A model generated the notes under the pieces. The model saw only the letters and a program-made list of their open reading frames with translations, searched no databases and was not told the DNA's origin. The position numbers and the translations under genes are program-made. Below, one piece after another: positions 9,971-20,135 of a DNA stretch of 64,000 bases. Location: positions 744,001 through 808,000 of the forward strand of contig NZ_LR217705.1 of assembly GCF_900698885.1 (NCBI RefSeq), written 5' to 3'. The stretch's first letter is position 1. Every line of letters starts with the position of its first letter. This DNA is from Erwinia_E haradaeae_H. Lineage in GTDB: Bacteria > Pseudomonadota > Gammaproteobacteria > Enterobacterales > Enterobacteriaceae.

Positions 9971-11275
9971 ATGAAAGATTTAACAAAAAATATACAGGCT
10001 TTGAATAAGTGTATAACGCTCACTATTGAAAAAATAGTGATTGAAGATACAGTGAAAAAAAAACTAGCACAAATAGCAAAAAAATCACAAATCGATGGTT
10101 TTCGTCCAGGAAAAGCTCCGCTTCATATTATAGAACAGCGTCATGGTCACTCCGTTCGACAAGACGTGATTAACGAATTAATGCAGCGTTACTTGATGGA
10201 TATGATGATAAAAAATCAACTCTACCCGTCCAGCAGCCCAGTATATATTGCACTCGAGAGCACAAATGATACAGATGTTACCTTTTCTGTTAAATTTGAT
10301 GTGTATCCAGCTATTGAGATAAAAGGAATTGAAAATATAAAAATTGAAAAACCAATTATAACAGTTACTGAATCCGATGTTGATTCAATGATACAAATAC
10401 TTCGCCAACAAAAAGCTATCTGGAAGGAAACTAATGCTCCTGTTAAAACAAAAGATCGTGTTACGCTAAAATTTAGCGGCTCAAAAAACAACCGTGCATT
10501 GTCAAATTTTAAAGAATCAAATCTTGTATTGATCATCGGGGATGGGCAGATGATCTCTGTTTTTGAAGAAGGTATTATTGGGCATAAAACAGGTGAACAT
10601 TTTACAAATGAAGTATATTTTCCAAAAAATTACAATAACTTAGAGTTACAGGGGCAAACGATAAAATTTAACATTCTAGTAAAAAAAGTAGAAACATACA
10701 CTCTTCCAGAAATCAATACAGGTTTTATTAAAAAATTCGGTGTTAAAGAAGGTTCCCTTAAAAAACTGCGCGCAGAAGTACGTCAAAATATGCAACGTGA
10801 ACTTAACAACGCTGTGCGTCATTTTATAAAATCACAGGTTGTTACCGGGTTAGTACAAACAAACTACATAGAGATTCCAGATGAGATAGTGAATAGTAAA
10901 ATGGCTCTTTTGAGAAACCAAAAAAATAATAATTATTATAATACAACCAAAAAAAAAGAGAATGCTTCTCAAGTGCTTTCTTTTGAAGAAACAAAATATA
11001 GCATACTAGTAAATTTGCTTTTTAGTCAAGTTATCCATAACTTTAATATTACAGCTAATAAAGAACGTGTTAGAGCATTAATAGAAGAAATAGCTTCTGC
11101 TTATGACGATCCAAGAGAGGTCATAACTCAATATCAAGCAAATACTGAACTCATGAAAAATATATACAATACTGATCTAGAAGAACAAGCAGTAGAAGCC
11201 ATCCTCAGAAAAGCACAGATAATTGAAAAGTGCACAACCTTCGAGGATTTTATGTATCCACCTATTCAACACTAA
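9971..11275 (+). CDS. tig: Trigger factor (ribosome-associated chaperone)
   Basis: Binds the ribosome exit tunnel at L23 and shields nascent chains. The ribosome-binding signature is GFRPGKAP at residues 43-50, the same position as in E. coli. The PPIase (FKBP-like) domain at about 150-245 is degenerate compared with E. coli but recognisable (VLIIGDGQMISVFEEGIIGHKTGE). The C-terminal chaperone arm ends YDDPREVITQY...EEQAVEAILRKA. 434 aa against 432. A strong AGGGG ribosome binding site precedes the ATG. In enterics clpP-clpX-lon follow; here the next gene is convergent nadK, a rearrangement junction. Confidence 0.97.
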   Translation: MKDLTKNIQALNKCITLTIEKIVIEDTVKKKLAQIAKKSQIDGFRPGKAPLHIIEQRHGHSVRQDVINELMQRYLMDMMIKNQLYPSSSPVYIALESTNDTDVTFSVKFDVYPAIEIKGIENIKIEKPIITVTESDVDSMIQILRQQKAIWKETNAPVKTKDRVTLKFSGSKNNRALSNFKESNLVLIIGDGQMISVFEEGIIGHKTGEHFTNEVYFPKNYNNLELQGQTIKFNILVKKVETYTLPEINTGFIKKFGVKEGSLKKLRAEVRQNMQRELNNAVRHFIKSQVVTGLVQTNYIEIPDEIVNSKMALLRNQKNNNYYNTTKKKENASQVLSFEETKYSILVNLLFSQVIHNFNITANKERVRALIEEIASAYDDPREVITQYQANTELMKNIYNTDLEEQAVEAILRKAQIIEKCTTFEDFMYPPIQH

Positions 11276-11400
11276 CGTGAACCCTTCTCGCGCATAATCT
11301 GCCTATATCGTACATAACATAAAATAGTTTTTACCTCATTAAAATGAATTAATCCTTTCTTTCTATGCGAAACTATAAAGAGCACGATATAAATTAATTT

Positions 11401-12282
11401 TTAAAAAAATTTTTTTGACCATCCAAGTTTAGAGTTCAGTATACTAAAATAATTGTAATTTTTAGGGTGAATTAAATCAAGGGAATAATTAGTGCGACGA
11501 ATTAGAATATCTCCATTATTCTGAACAGGTATAGCTATCTGACCATCAAAACTAATCTTTAGGTCAGTGCAAATACATGAGAATCGTAAACAAATACTAC
11601 TATTGTTGCTAATTACTAGTGGGCGAGCTGATAATGTATGCGGAAACATCGGCACAAGAGCTATAGCATCTAATGATGGTGTTAAAATAGGCCCTCCGGC
11701 AGAGAGTGCGTAAGCCGTAGAGCCTGTAGGTGTGGAAACAATAAGACCATCAGAGCGCTCTGAAAAAGCAAACATCGCATCTATATATACTTCAAATTCA
11801 ATCATGTGTGCTACTGTACCTGGATGGAGTACTACTTCATTCATAGCAGTGCCAATATAAGGCGATCCTAATTGACTCAATACGTGAGCTTCTAGTAAAA
11901 AACGTTTTTCAATATCATAATGTCCTTCTAAAACATCTGAGAGCTGTTTTTGTGAATGATCTGGATCAAGATCAGCCAAAAATCCTAGCTTTCCGCGATT
12001 GATACCTATCACTTTAATATCATATCGCGCTAAATCACGCGCGGCTCCTAACATACTACCATCACCACCCACTACTATTGCAAGGTCAGCAGCACAACCA
12101 ATCTCCGACAAAGTACCTGTAGCTATTCTTTCTAATATATTTAATTTATTCGCAATCTTGTTCTCAATGATAACCTGATAACCTGTATCAATTAACCAAT
12201 GATACAGCATATTACAGGTACCAAGCATAGCAGGATAGCGCGGATATCCAACAATCCCAATACAACTAAAGGGCTGATTCAT
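11401..12282 (-). CDS. nadK: NAD kinase
   Basis: Phosphorylates NAD to NADP. The GGDGSMLGAAR motif (Asp of the GGDG active site), NRGKLGFLADL, NEVVLHPG and TPTGSTAYALSAGGPI are all present. I start at the ATG at 12282 (MNQPFSCIGIVGYPR, matching the E. coli start), giving 293 aa against 292. A further ATG at 12387 would add 35 residues, but that stretch lies across the sigma-32 promoter of divergent grpE and has no family counterpart. An AAGGA lies about 11 bases upstream of the chosen ATG. The divergent nadK-grpE arrangement is the enteric one. Confidence 0.96.
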   Translation of the reverse strand: MNQPFSCIGIVGYPRYPAMLGTCNMLYHWLIDTGYQVIIENKIANKLNILERIATGTLSEIGCAADLAIVVGGDGSMLGAARDLARYDIKVIGINRGKLGFLADLDPDHSQKQLSDVLEGHYDIEKRFLLEAHVLSQLGSPYIGTAMNEVVLHPGTVAHMIEFEVYIDAMFAFSERSDGLIVSTPTGSTAYALSAGGPILTPSLDAIALVPMFPHTLSARPLVISNNSSICLRFSCICTDLKISFDGQIAIPVQNNGDILIRRTNYSLDLIHPKNYNYFSILNSKLGWSKKFF

Positions 12283-12330
12283 TTTATTAATATTCCTTGA
12301 AAAGTAAATTTCTCTAATAATGACACTTCT

Positions 12331-12357
12331 CTTGAAACTGTGATATAAACCCCCCAT
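12331..12357 (+). promoter_or_regulatory. Sigma-32 (heat-shock) promoter of grpE
   Basis: CTTGAA at 12331-12336 and CCCCAT at 12352-12357 are separated by 15 bp, matching the known RpoH consensus (CTTGAA, 13-17 bp, CCCCAT-T). Transcription would begin about 40 bp before grpE. Both hexamers are perfect, so chance is unlikely in an AT-rich spacer. Confidence 0.85.
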
Positions 12358-12403
12358 AATAAACAAAGCAGCGCAATGAATATGCACAAACGCGGAGAAA
12401 TTT

Positions 12404-13000
12404 ATGAGTAGTCAAGAACATAATATTCCTAATATACCAGTCTCAGAGACCATTGAGAGTGAAGAAATAGAAACAAAGATCAAAGAGAAGGCTACAGAAG
12501 TAATAGAGGAACGTGATAAACGCCTTACTGAATTAGAGATACAGTTAGCTGAATCTAAAAATAGTGCGCGTGATATACAACTTCGCGCTCAAGCTGAAAT
12601 TGAAAATATTCGACGCCGAACGAAATCAGAAATAGAAAAAATACATAAGTTCGCTCTAGAAAGATTTATTAACGAATTATTGCCTGTGATTGACAATCTT
12701 GAAAGAGCACTGGGAATAGCAGATAAAGCTAATCCTGAGCTAATAGTAATGATTGAAGGTATTGAGCTAACAATGAAGTCATTGCTAAATGCAGTTAAAA
12801 AATTTGGAGTAGAAGTTATTAGTACAATTAACATACCATTTAACCCAGAAATTCACCAAGCTATGACGATGATAGATTCTACAGACATAGAGCCAAACCA
12901 TGTAATAATGGTAATGCAAAAAGGTTATATGCTTAATAATCGTCTTCTTCGTCCTGCGATGGTAGCTGTTTCTCAAAGAAAAATCACTCATACTGATTAG
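12404..13000 (+). CDS. grpE: GrpE, nucleotide exchange factor of DnaK
   Basis: Releases ADP from DnaK in the Hsp70 chaperone cycle. The 198-aa protein (E. coli 197) has an acidic, low-complexity start, a long charged coiled coil at about residues 30-90 (DIQLRAQAEIENIRRR), a four-helix dimer segment (ELLPVIDNLERAL), and the C-terminal beta domain (FNPEIHQAMTMI, VMQKGYMLNNRLLRPAMV). A GGAG ribosome binding site lies 7 bases upstream. It has its own heat-shock promoter and intrinsic terminator, so it is probably monocistronic. Confidence 0.97.
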   Translation: MSSQEHNIPNIPVSETIESEEIETKIKEKATEVIEERDKRLTELEIQLAESKNSARDIQLRAQAEIENIRRRTKSEIEKIHKFALERFINELLPVIDNLERALGIADKANPELIVMIEGIELTMKSLLNAVKKFGVEVISTINIPFNPEIHQAMTMIDSTDIEPNHVIMVMQKGYMLNNRLLRPAMVAVSQRKITHTD

Positions 13001-13038
13001 ATTCAGATAATAGAATTAATATAAAATAAACATTTTAT

Positions 13039-13073
13039 AAAAACAGTAGCCTCATTACATAGCTGCTGTTTTT
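13039..13073 (+). terminator. Intrinsic terminator of grpE
   Basis: Arms 13039-13050 and 13062-13073 pair over 12 bp with one G-U pair, around an 11-base loop. The right arm ends in five T residues. It lies 38 bp after the grpE stop. Confidence 0.8.
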
Positions 13074-13212
13074 ATAGGATTTACGCTTTGCGTACTTTTA
13101 AGCAAATGTTTGACCAAATATGTAAAATTTATAATCTTGTAGTTATCTTTAACAATTTTTAACAATCATGCTTAATGAATATTAAAATATAGAATAATAT
13201 TATTGCTGATCA

Positions 13213-13881
13213 TCATGGAACCCAATCGATAGTTGTTTTTCCTATATTATTCAACCATTGATTTGCTTTTGAAAAGTGAGAACAACCAAAAAATCCACGA
13301 TACGCAGAAAATGGAGACGGATGTGATGAACGTAATATATAATGGCGCTTACTATCAATTAAACTAAATTTTTTTTGAGCATGAGAACCCCACAAGAGAA
13401 AAACTATTTTTTCACAGTATTCATTAATAATCGAAATCACTTTATTAGTAAAAATATCCCAGCCAAAATGGGCATGAGATCGGGGTTTTCCAGATTCTAC
13501 GGTTAAAACACTATTTAGTAATAACACCCCTTGATCTGCCCAACTCTTTAGAAATCCGTAAGATGGCACTTGAAATCCCGGAATGTCATTAAGCAATTCT
13601 TGATATATATTCTTCAGAGACCGGGGGATTTCAATATTAGGCAACACAGAAAAAGCCAACCCATGCGCCTGATTAGGTCCAGAATAAGGATCTTGACCGA
13701 GAATAACTATTTTAACCTTCCATAGTTCTGTCAAATAAAAAGCATTAAATACAGCAGAATTAGGGGGATAGATAATCTTACCAGCTGCTCGTTCACGAGA
13801 TACCATATTTTCAATATGCTTAAAATAAAATTTTTCTTTTTCACTCAGAAAAATACTACGCCAGGTCATTTTAGAAATCAT
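13213..13881 (-). CDS. ung: Uracil-DNA glycosylase
   Basis: Removes uracil from DNA (family 1), starting base excision repair of deaminated cytosine. 222 aa against 229 in E. coli. Motif A reads GQDPYSGPNQAHGLAFSV, with the catalytic Asp64 and the thymine-excluding Tyr66 in place, but position 67, His in the usual GQDPYH, is Ser. Motif B SSHPSPFSAYRGFFG keeps the catalytic His187. The rest aligns through the full length (LKSWADQGVLLLN, GWDIFTNKVI), so the gene looks functional apart from that change. It is convergent with grpE. Confidence 0.97.
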   Translation of the reverse strand: MISKMTWRSIFLSEKEKFYFKHIENMVSRERAAGKIIYPPNSAVFNAFYLTELWKVKIVILGQDPYSGPNQAHGLAFSVLPNIEIPRSLKNIYQELLNDIPGFQVPSYGFLKSWADQGVLLLNSVLTVESGKPRSHAHFGWDIFTNKVISIINEYCEKIVFLLWGSHAQKKFSLIDSKRHYILRSSHPSPFSAYRGFFGCSHFSKANQWLNNIGKTTIDWVP

Positions 13882-15110
13882 TGTGTTACTCTATAATCTT
13901 TGTATGAAAATATTATTTATCAAAAAATATCTAATCGATATATTCACTTCGTATTTATAATAAGAAGATTATTCTCTTAAGAGTTATTAATATACTGAAC
14001 ACAGTAATACACTATATGACGATATCCACCCGCTAATATAAGATAAAGTCTTTTAAAGACATAGTTTATTACTATAATTAGCGGAAAAATCTACAATACA
14101 TTTAATATGATATATTATGTCACAATAAAGAGTACTAAAATACTTTTAAACACAAAATCATGATTTTCATTTTATGAAATATAAAAATATAATAGATACA
14201 GAATTCATACATGTTTTGATAGGCTATAATTTAAGATCCGTGCAGGTTTAATACGCAACACATTAGAATAATTTATATTCTTTTACTTAAACATGATATA
14301 TAATAAAGATTATTAAATATATGTTTTTAAACTGTGAATTAAAGAGATAATCAAAGCAGCATCGATCTATATTTTACTGTCTTCTTTGACAAAACAAATA
14401 TCTCCCTATAATTCTTATAGATATAGTTCAATATAATCAATATTATCAATATTATAATCAAATAGCGATCATGTCTTAATGTATTATCTTTTGATTTAAA
14501 GGTTATCTATTTTCAAAAAAATCTAAATATAATTCTATAAAAAATATCTTCTATATATACAGTATAAAATTTTAATAAGTTATACTTTATTCATTGTATT
14601 TAAATAGAAGAGGAAATATATTGTAAAATTAAAAAAGATTGCTACTAGTTAATAACTTAAATGTTATCTTTCCAGTATATAGAATATAATAAATATTATT
14701 TTAATAATATTTATTAATCGATCATGTATCGTAAAATAAATAATTTGAATTATATGAAAAAAATCGATATAAACAGCATTTACATGCCATATATTGCCAT
14801 CTAATATAACTTAACAATCTATGAAGATTAAAAATTGTTCATTTTTCTTTGTTAAAGATTGATTTTTAGTAATAAAAATTTATTTCATTCTGGAAATTTT
14901 AAAATAAAATTAAAAAATATATCTAACATTTATGAAGCTAGGGTAAAAGAGTTAATCTATTCTTTTAACAGTATTTTGCATATATATCTGCCGTATATAA
15001 GAAAAATTAATGAATTAAAACTCTTTTGCATTATTTAAAACAAAGTAAAATTATATATATCTCACACAAAAAATCATAAATGCTTTACTTTGCGATCTGC
15101 ATTAAATACA
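13882..15110. other. Spacer ung-pmbA
   Basis: 1.2 kb of AT-rich DNA with no open frame of note, no RNA gene and no strong hairpin that I could see. Confidence 0.5.
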
Positions 15111-16451
15111 TTACTCTCCAGATATCTGCATGCTAGATAACAATACAGATCCACACTGAATATTGCTACGATTTTCGATATCATTTCCCATAGAAATCAT
15201 ATTTCGCCACATATGCTTTAGATTGCCAGCGATAGTAATCTTACTAACCGGATATTGTACTATTCCATTTTCTACCCAAAATCCTGACGCACCACGTGAA
15301 TAATCTCCTGTCATTTTATTAACACTTTGACCTATTAATTCATTAACCAAAAGACCTGTTCCCATTTGTTGTAACATATCGTTAAAATGAATTTTATAAC
15401 CAAGAAAAATCCAATTATGGATCCCATCTGCATGTCCAGTGCTTTGTAAGCCTAATCTACGTGCTGAGTAACTATCAAGAAGCCAGCTCTTTAATATGCC
15501 ATCCTTAACAATATCACATTTTTTAGTTCTAACACCTTCGCTATCGAAGGGAGATGAACCTATTCCTTTTAATAAATGCGGATGCTCTTCAATGCTAAGC
15601 CATCCAGGTAAAATTTGCTGACCCATGCTCTTTAATAAAAATGTAGATCTACGATAGATCTGCCTACCACTAATAGCTAAAGCTAATAATGCAAAAAGAC
15701 CTGTGGCAACTTCTGCAGAAAAGATGACGGGTGATTGCATGGTAGATAATCTCCGAGGAGATAAACGCGATAAGGTCCGAATAGCGCATTTTTGACCAAT
15801 ATCTTCTGGTAATTGAAGATCTTCTATTGCTCGACTGACAGTATAAGCATAATCTTGTTCCATACTGCCGTTCTCTTCTGCTATAACATGACTAGCTAAT
15901 GAATACCAACTATTACAATAACTCTGTACCATTCCATGTGTATTACCAAAAACTTTAATACCCACGCGACCATCAAAATGACCACCTTCAGTCCTAATGA
16001 TGCGTTGATCATATTGCAGCGCCGCCATTTCCGCCCGAGATGCCAAATCAATAAAATGATCTATATTGAGCTCTGTCGGATGATATAAGTCTAAATCAAG
16101 ACTATTAAAGGCTAATAATTCACGATCTGCTACACCACGATGTTGATCATGCGAAGTATAACGCGCTATATTAAAAGCAGAGCTGACCGCCTGTTTAATG
16201 GCGTCTAAATTACAGTCAGTAGAGGAAACCGTACCTGTACAAGAGTTATAATAAATAGTAACATAAAATTCAGAATCATTATTGAATTGAATATTTTCTA
16301 TAGCTCCATAATTAGTCCTAATACTAACACTACTCATTTTAAGGATTGTAATCTCCATACCATCACAATTAGATGTAATTAACTGCAGTGCTTTTCTTGC
16401 CATCTCTTCTAAAAAATATCTCTGTTCAGTAATATTGTTTTGTTCTGTCAT
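15111..16451 (-). CDS. pmbA: PmbA/TldE, subunit of the TldD-TldE metalloprotease
   Basis: With TldD it forms a zinc protease that in E. coli degrades the CcdA antitoxin and processes microcin B17; TldE itself lacks the metal site. The protein follows E. coli PmbA throughout: SSTDCNLDAIKQAV, GVADRELLAFNSLDLDL, TLSRLSPRRLSTM, FDSEGVRTKKCDIVKDGIL, TGDYSRGASGFWVENG, IENRSNIQCGSVLL. I start at 16451 (MTEQNNITEQRYFLEE, aligned to MKVISQVEAQRKILEE), giving 446 aa against 450. Upstream in-frame ATGs at 16469 and 16481 and a TTG at 16523 are possible and none has a clear ribosome binding site. tldD is not in this window. Confidence 0.95.
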   Translation of the reverse strand: MTEQNNITEQRYFLEEMARKALQLITSNCDGMEITILKMSSVSIRTNYGAIENIQFNNDSEFYVTIYYNSCTGTVSSTDCNLDAIKQAVSSAFNIARYTSHDQHRGVADRELLAFNSLDLDLYHPTELNIDHFIDLASRAEMAALQYDQRIIRTEGGHFDGRVGIKVFGNTHGMVQSYCNSWYSLASHVIAEENGSMEQDYAYTVSRAIEDLQLPEDIGQKCAIRTLSRLSPRRLSTMQSPVIFSAEVATGLFALLALAISGRQIYRRSTFLLKSMGQQILPGWLSIEEHPHLLKGIGSSPFDSEGVRTKKCDIVKDGILKSWLLDSYSARRLGLQSTGHADGIHNWIFLGYKIHFNDMLQQMGTGLLVNELIGQSVNKMTGDYSRGASGFWVENGIVQYPVSKITIAGNLKHMWRNMISMGNDIENRSNIQCGSVLLSSMQISGE

Positions 16452-18299
16452 ATGAAATAATTCTTTCATTGATTCTGCCATATAATAATAAAAAGTAATA
16501 TTTAGGACTATTGCCTTACTCAAAAAGAAAATATACTACCTTGATATATATATATAAGATTTGCTTTACATATAATAAAGTGTTTTATATTGAGATGGGA
16601 TCTAACGACAATGTTCAGATATTTTGTACCTTAATCATTTTCATTTATAAATTATCTTAAAAAAATTCTCAAATCCTACAGAATATTTTAAATTTTTCAA
16701 AGAGAGAATATGAGTGCATATACTATATATATTTATATATAAGAACTATAACTAAACAAATCCCTTTTATACTTTCACAGTTGTAAGTGTGTTATTTATC
16801 ATGATATTTTTATTATCCAAATCTTATCTAAATTTTACTATCTGGAGTGCTATTTAAATTAATCTCAAATCTAAAAAATGAAAATCATAAATCTCAACAA
16901 TCTATCCCTTTTATTTGTACAATTACTAGCAATGTTAATTAACATCTAAAAGGACTTTGTTTTTTACAAGACATACCCCTAATCTTGTCTCTGTGGGTAC
17001 ATTTAAAATATTAACATATTAGATTAAAAGTAGATTATCACTAATCCGCAAAATAATGCATTTTACGTTTTTATATTATATATAATCTATTTAATAATCC
17101 GTCTATGATTTCTCTATTATCATCGACATCTTTAATCTAAACTTCGTAAGTAATAATATTACTACATGCAACTGGTAAAAAATAGATCTTTACGGTTAAG
17201 AGATAATTATTAATTGCATCAAAACCATACATTGATCGCATCTAAAAGAAATGAAAGAACATGAATTTTTATCTTTAGAACCTTGAAATAAATCTCAAAA
17301 TAAATAAGTAAAATATAAATTCTTCATGTAAAAATAGAAAAAGCTTTTATAGGTAAAATAATTTTTATAATTAATAAATATTATTAACATTGTTTATAGA
17401 ACAAATTATCTCATAATTCTTTCATGATAAGACTTTTTACATAATTTAACACTTTGTTTATTTATGCTGTATATAAAATAAGGAAATATAAAAAAATAGA
17501 GATCAATATCAATTGAATCATCAATATCGGTGGAATCATTGAAAAAGGTCAGCTACATATTTTTAATATGCATTAATTCATCCATTTATCAACACAAAGT
17601 GTTAACTTAATAAATCTAACAGAAGCATCAAAACCACTTATTTTATTAAAAAAATTTTAGAAATATAATAAAATTGATTATCTATTAAAATATTGAAACC
17701 CATAACTAGTATAATAAGATTATTATCCATAAAAATATTTCAGGAGAATTTTTTTTCTGTCTAAAAGTCGATCAATACAATTGCATATAAAAACTAAAGA
17801 AACAAATCATAATGATTACCTATTGCATCTAAAATCTAATACTTAGAAACACTCTATTTGTCCTCAGTAAAAATTTTATCCAACCTCTTCTTGAATATTC
17901 TTGAATAAAAATTCATGATCATTATAACAATAATTATTCTACGCTCCTTTCACTAAATATAATAACAGGAGCTTTTATTAAAAGTAAACATGCTATTGTA
18001 AAAAACCTCTCAGTTTTCACCAATAATGTAATCTATAGCATCTATTTATGACTCTCAGTACTCTTCAAATTAACTGCAGAATCAATTTAAAAAAATATTC
18101 AACCATACAATTTTGAAATCTAGAAAAATTGTATATATTTTAGCTTCGATTATTAACTTCTGATAATTTTATTTTAAATAACACGCACTATAAAAGAATA
18201 CTCAATAGGATTAATTGCATATGATATGTATCATTGAGATTTTTTCTAATATTTGAAGAACACCCTGTAAGCGTACAATAATTTATTTTTCCAGTTAAC
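16452..18299. other. Spacer pmbA-yciA
   Basis: About 1.8 kb of AT-rich DNA. In E. coli the gene facing yciA here is tonB; reading the part next to yciA I saw no TonB-like peptide. No RNA gene or strong hairpin was seen. Confidence 0.5.
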
Positions 18300-18716
18300 T
18301 TAAAGAATAAAATTCTGCTTATCTTTTAATAAAGATCGTGAATGACCATTGTGATCAACTGCAACATATATAAATACTGCTTCAGTCGCACAATAATTCT
18401 GTCCAATGGGCTCTGATGATACTTTTTTTATCCATAATTCTACTTGAACGGTGATAGAGCTTTTACCAGTTCTAATACAGTTTGAATAACAAGTAACAAC
18501 ATCACCTACCGTAACTGGCATCAAAAAAATCATACCATCAACACGGACGGTAACTACGCGCCCTCCTGCGATTTCTTTTGCTAAAATTGCACCGCCCATA
18601 TCCATTTGTGACATAAGCCAACCGCCAAAAATATCCCCATTGGCATTAGTGTCTGCTGGCATAGCAAGGGTTTGTAAAACAATTTTACCTAATGGTTGTC
18701 GTAAATCTTCATTCAT
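18300..18716 (-). CDS. yciA: Acyl-CoA thioesterase YciA (hotdog fold)
   Basis: Hydrolyses acyl-CoA to free CoA and fatty acid in the cytoplasm. The 138-aa protein matches E. coli YciA (132 aa) closely: TLAMPADTNANGDIFGGWLM, AILAKEIAGGRVVTVRVDGM and KKVSSEPIGQNYCATEAVFIYVAVD. The Asn/Asp of NGDIFGGW is the conserved catalytic region of the family. It is the last gene of yciC-yciB-yciA, 86 bp after yciB, as in enterics. Confidence 0.96.
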   Translation of the reverse strand: MNEDLRQPLGKIVLQTLAMPADTNANGDIFGGWLMSQMDMGGAILAKEIAGGRVVTVRVDGMIFLMPVTVGDVVTCYSNCIRTGKSSITVQVELWIKKVSSEPIGQNYCATEAVFIYVAVDHNGHSRSLLKDKQNFIL

Positions 18717-18802
18717 GGTGTACTCTTAATTGGTTTTTAGTGCGATAAGTAGCGTACATGTAAATTGAAAAAAAATTCAAACTAAATATATTTAGCATAC
18801 TA

Positions 18803-19339
18803 TTAATGATTTTCTCTAGAAATAAAACGAAATACATAAATTCCATTTAGTAATGTAAATAGCAATGTTAAACCGCCCAACCCAAAGACTTTAAAATCTA
18901 CCCAAGCATCTTGGGAGAAATAAAATATCCCATAGATATTAGCTACACCACAGAACAAAAAGAAAAGCCCCCATGCAAGATCTAAACGACGCCAAATTAT
19001 TTCTGGTAAGTGGATTTGTGTGTTTAGAATTTTTTGCATCAGAGACTTTGACATAAAAAAATAACTAAATAGTAATGCAATAGAAAAAATACCGTCAATA
19101 ATAGTAACTTTCCATTTTATAAAATCAGGATTATGAAAAACAATAGTAAGACCACCTAGCATAGCAACTAAAAAAAAAGTTAGTAATGATATTTTATCTA
19201 ATATGCGATACAAAAGCCATTTTAATAATAGAACAACCGCTGAAACAGCAATTAATGCACTGGATGCAATAAAAATATTATATATTTTATAAATTATAAA
19301 AAAAACAAAAAGTGGTAAAAAATCAAGAAATTTCTTCAT
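18803..19339 (-). CDS. yciB: Inner-membrane protein YciB (IspZ family, septation)
   Basis: A five-helix inner-membrane protein linked in E. coli to envelope integrity and cell-envelope elongation/division machinery; the biochemical role is not settled. KKFLDFLPLFVFFIIYKIYN, FHNPDFIKWKVTIIDG, LDLAWGLFFLFCGVANIYGI and WVDFKVFGLGGLTLLFTL match E. coli YciB. I start at the ATG at 19339 (178 aa against 179); the open frame extends 10 codons upstream without a counterpart. It is the middle gene of the yciCBA operon, 52 bp after yciC. Confidence 0.95.
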   Translation of the reverse strand: MKKFLDFLPLFVFFIIYKIYNIFIASSALIAVSAVVLLLKWLLYRILDKISLLTFFLVAMLGGLTIVFHNPDFIKWKVTIIDGIFSIALLFSYFFMSKSLMQKILNTQIHLPEIIWRRLDLAWGLFFLFCGVANIYGIFYFSQDAWVDFKVFGLGGLTLLFTLLNGIYVFRFISRENH

Positions 19340-19391
19340 GATAGTTATCCAGATAATAGTCAAAATCATAATTAATACTACAGATTTATTT

Positions 19392-20135
19392 TTATGACTT
19401 TAATAACATGTATAAACGAGCTAAATAAATAATAAGTATAGAAGAAAAAAAATTACTCAATATATCTAAAAAAACTATAGCTACATCTGGAGGCAGAATA
19501 ACAAGCTGTGAAGCTATTAAAAGCACTAAGAGTTTTCCAAGAATCCAAAAACTAACAACCGGTGCTATCAACTTAATATTAATCCAACCAAGTTGACCGC
19601 TAGTATATATCGCATTTATAAGACCAACCTTTTCCGTAGTTATAACCATTGGTGACAAAGCTAAAGTAATAGCTAGAAGAATGCCTGGCACAACTAAAGA
19701 CATAAATCCAATTTGTATACTAAGCATCATCAAAAAAGTAAGAGACAATAGACGTAACAGATTAGAACATGACGCGCCAACTGCATGTAATGCAGTAACT
19801 GGTCTACCAGATGATGCAATGGAAATTAAACTTAACATTCCACCTAGCAATAACGCATGACCGATTAAAGAAGAAAGAGTCCCAGCTATTGAGAGTCGTA
19901 ACAGAACCTTCTGTTGCTCTGGTGACATATTTTGCACCATCTCTATCAAGCTTCTTGTAGCGCCTGATAAAACATCTTCACCAAGAAGTTGAACCTCCTC
20001 AAGAGATGGCATGAAAATTTTACTAACCACTGCCATCACACATGATGTAAAAAATACTATTAATACAATATTCACTAACTGATGGCGTAAAAAATTTCCC
20101 GTGTCACGGTATAGAGTACTTGCCGTGATTAACAT
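19392..20135 (-). CDS. yciC: Inner-membrane protein YciC (UPF0259)
   Basis: A multi-spanning membrane protein of unknown biochemical function; in E. coli it acts with YciB in envelope maintenance. YRDTGNFLRHQ, LVQNMSPEQQKVLLRLS, VTALHAVGASCSNLLRLL, GFMSLVVPGILLAITLALSP and IYLARLYMLLKS match the E. coli protein. I start at the ATG at 20135 (MLITASTLYRDTG), which has an ideal AAGGAG 5 bases upstream; that gives 247 aa, the E. coli length. First gene of the operon. Confidence 0.95.
   Translation of the reverse strand: MLITASTLYRDTGNFLRHQLVNIVLIVFFTSCVMAVVSKIFMPSLEEVQLLGEDVLSGATRSLIEMVQNMSPEQQKVLLRLSIAGTLSSLIGHALLLGGMLSLISIASSGRPVTALHAVGASCSNLLRLLSLTFLMMLSIQIGFMSLVVPGILLAITLALSPMVITTEKVGLINAIYTSGQLGWINIKLIAPVVSFWILGKLLVLLIASQLVILPPDVAIVFLDILSNFFSSILIIYLARLYMLLKS

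Noticed and set aside
10222..10536. 104-codon frame antisense to tig
   Set aside because: Shadow of a long conserved gene; no independent signal.
12283..12387. 35-residue N-terminal extension of NadK
   Set aside because: It runs antisense through the consensus sigma-32 promoter and leader of grpE and has no counterpart in the family; MNQPFSCIGIVG is the normal start.
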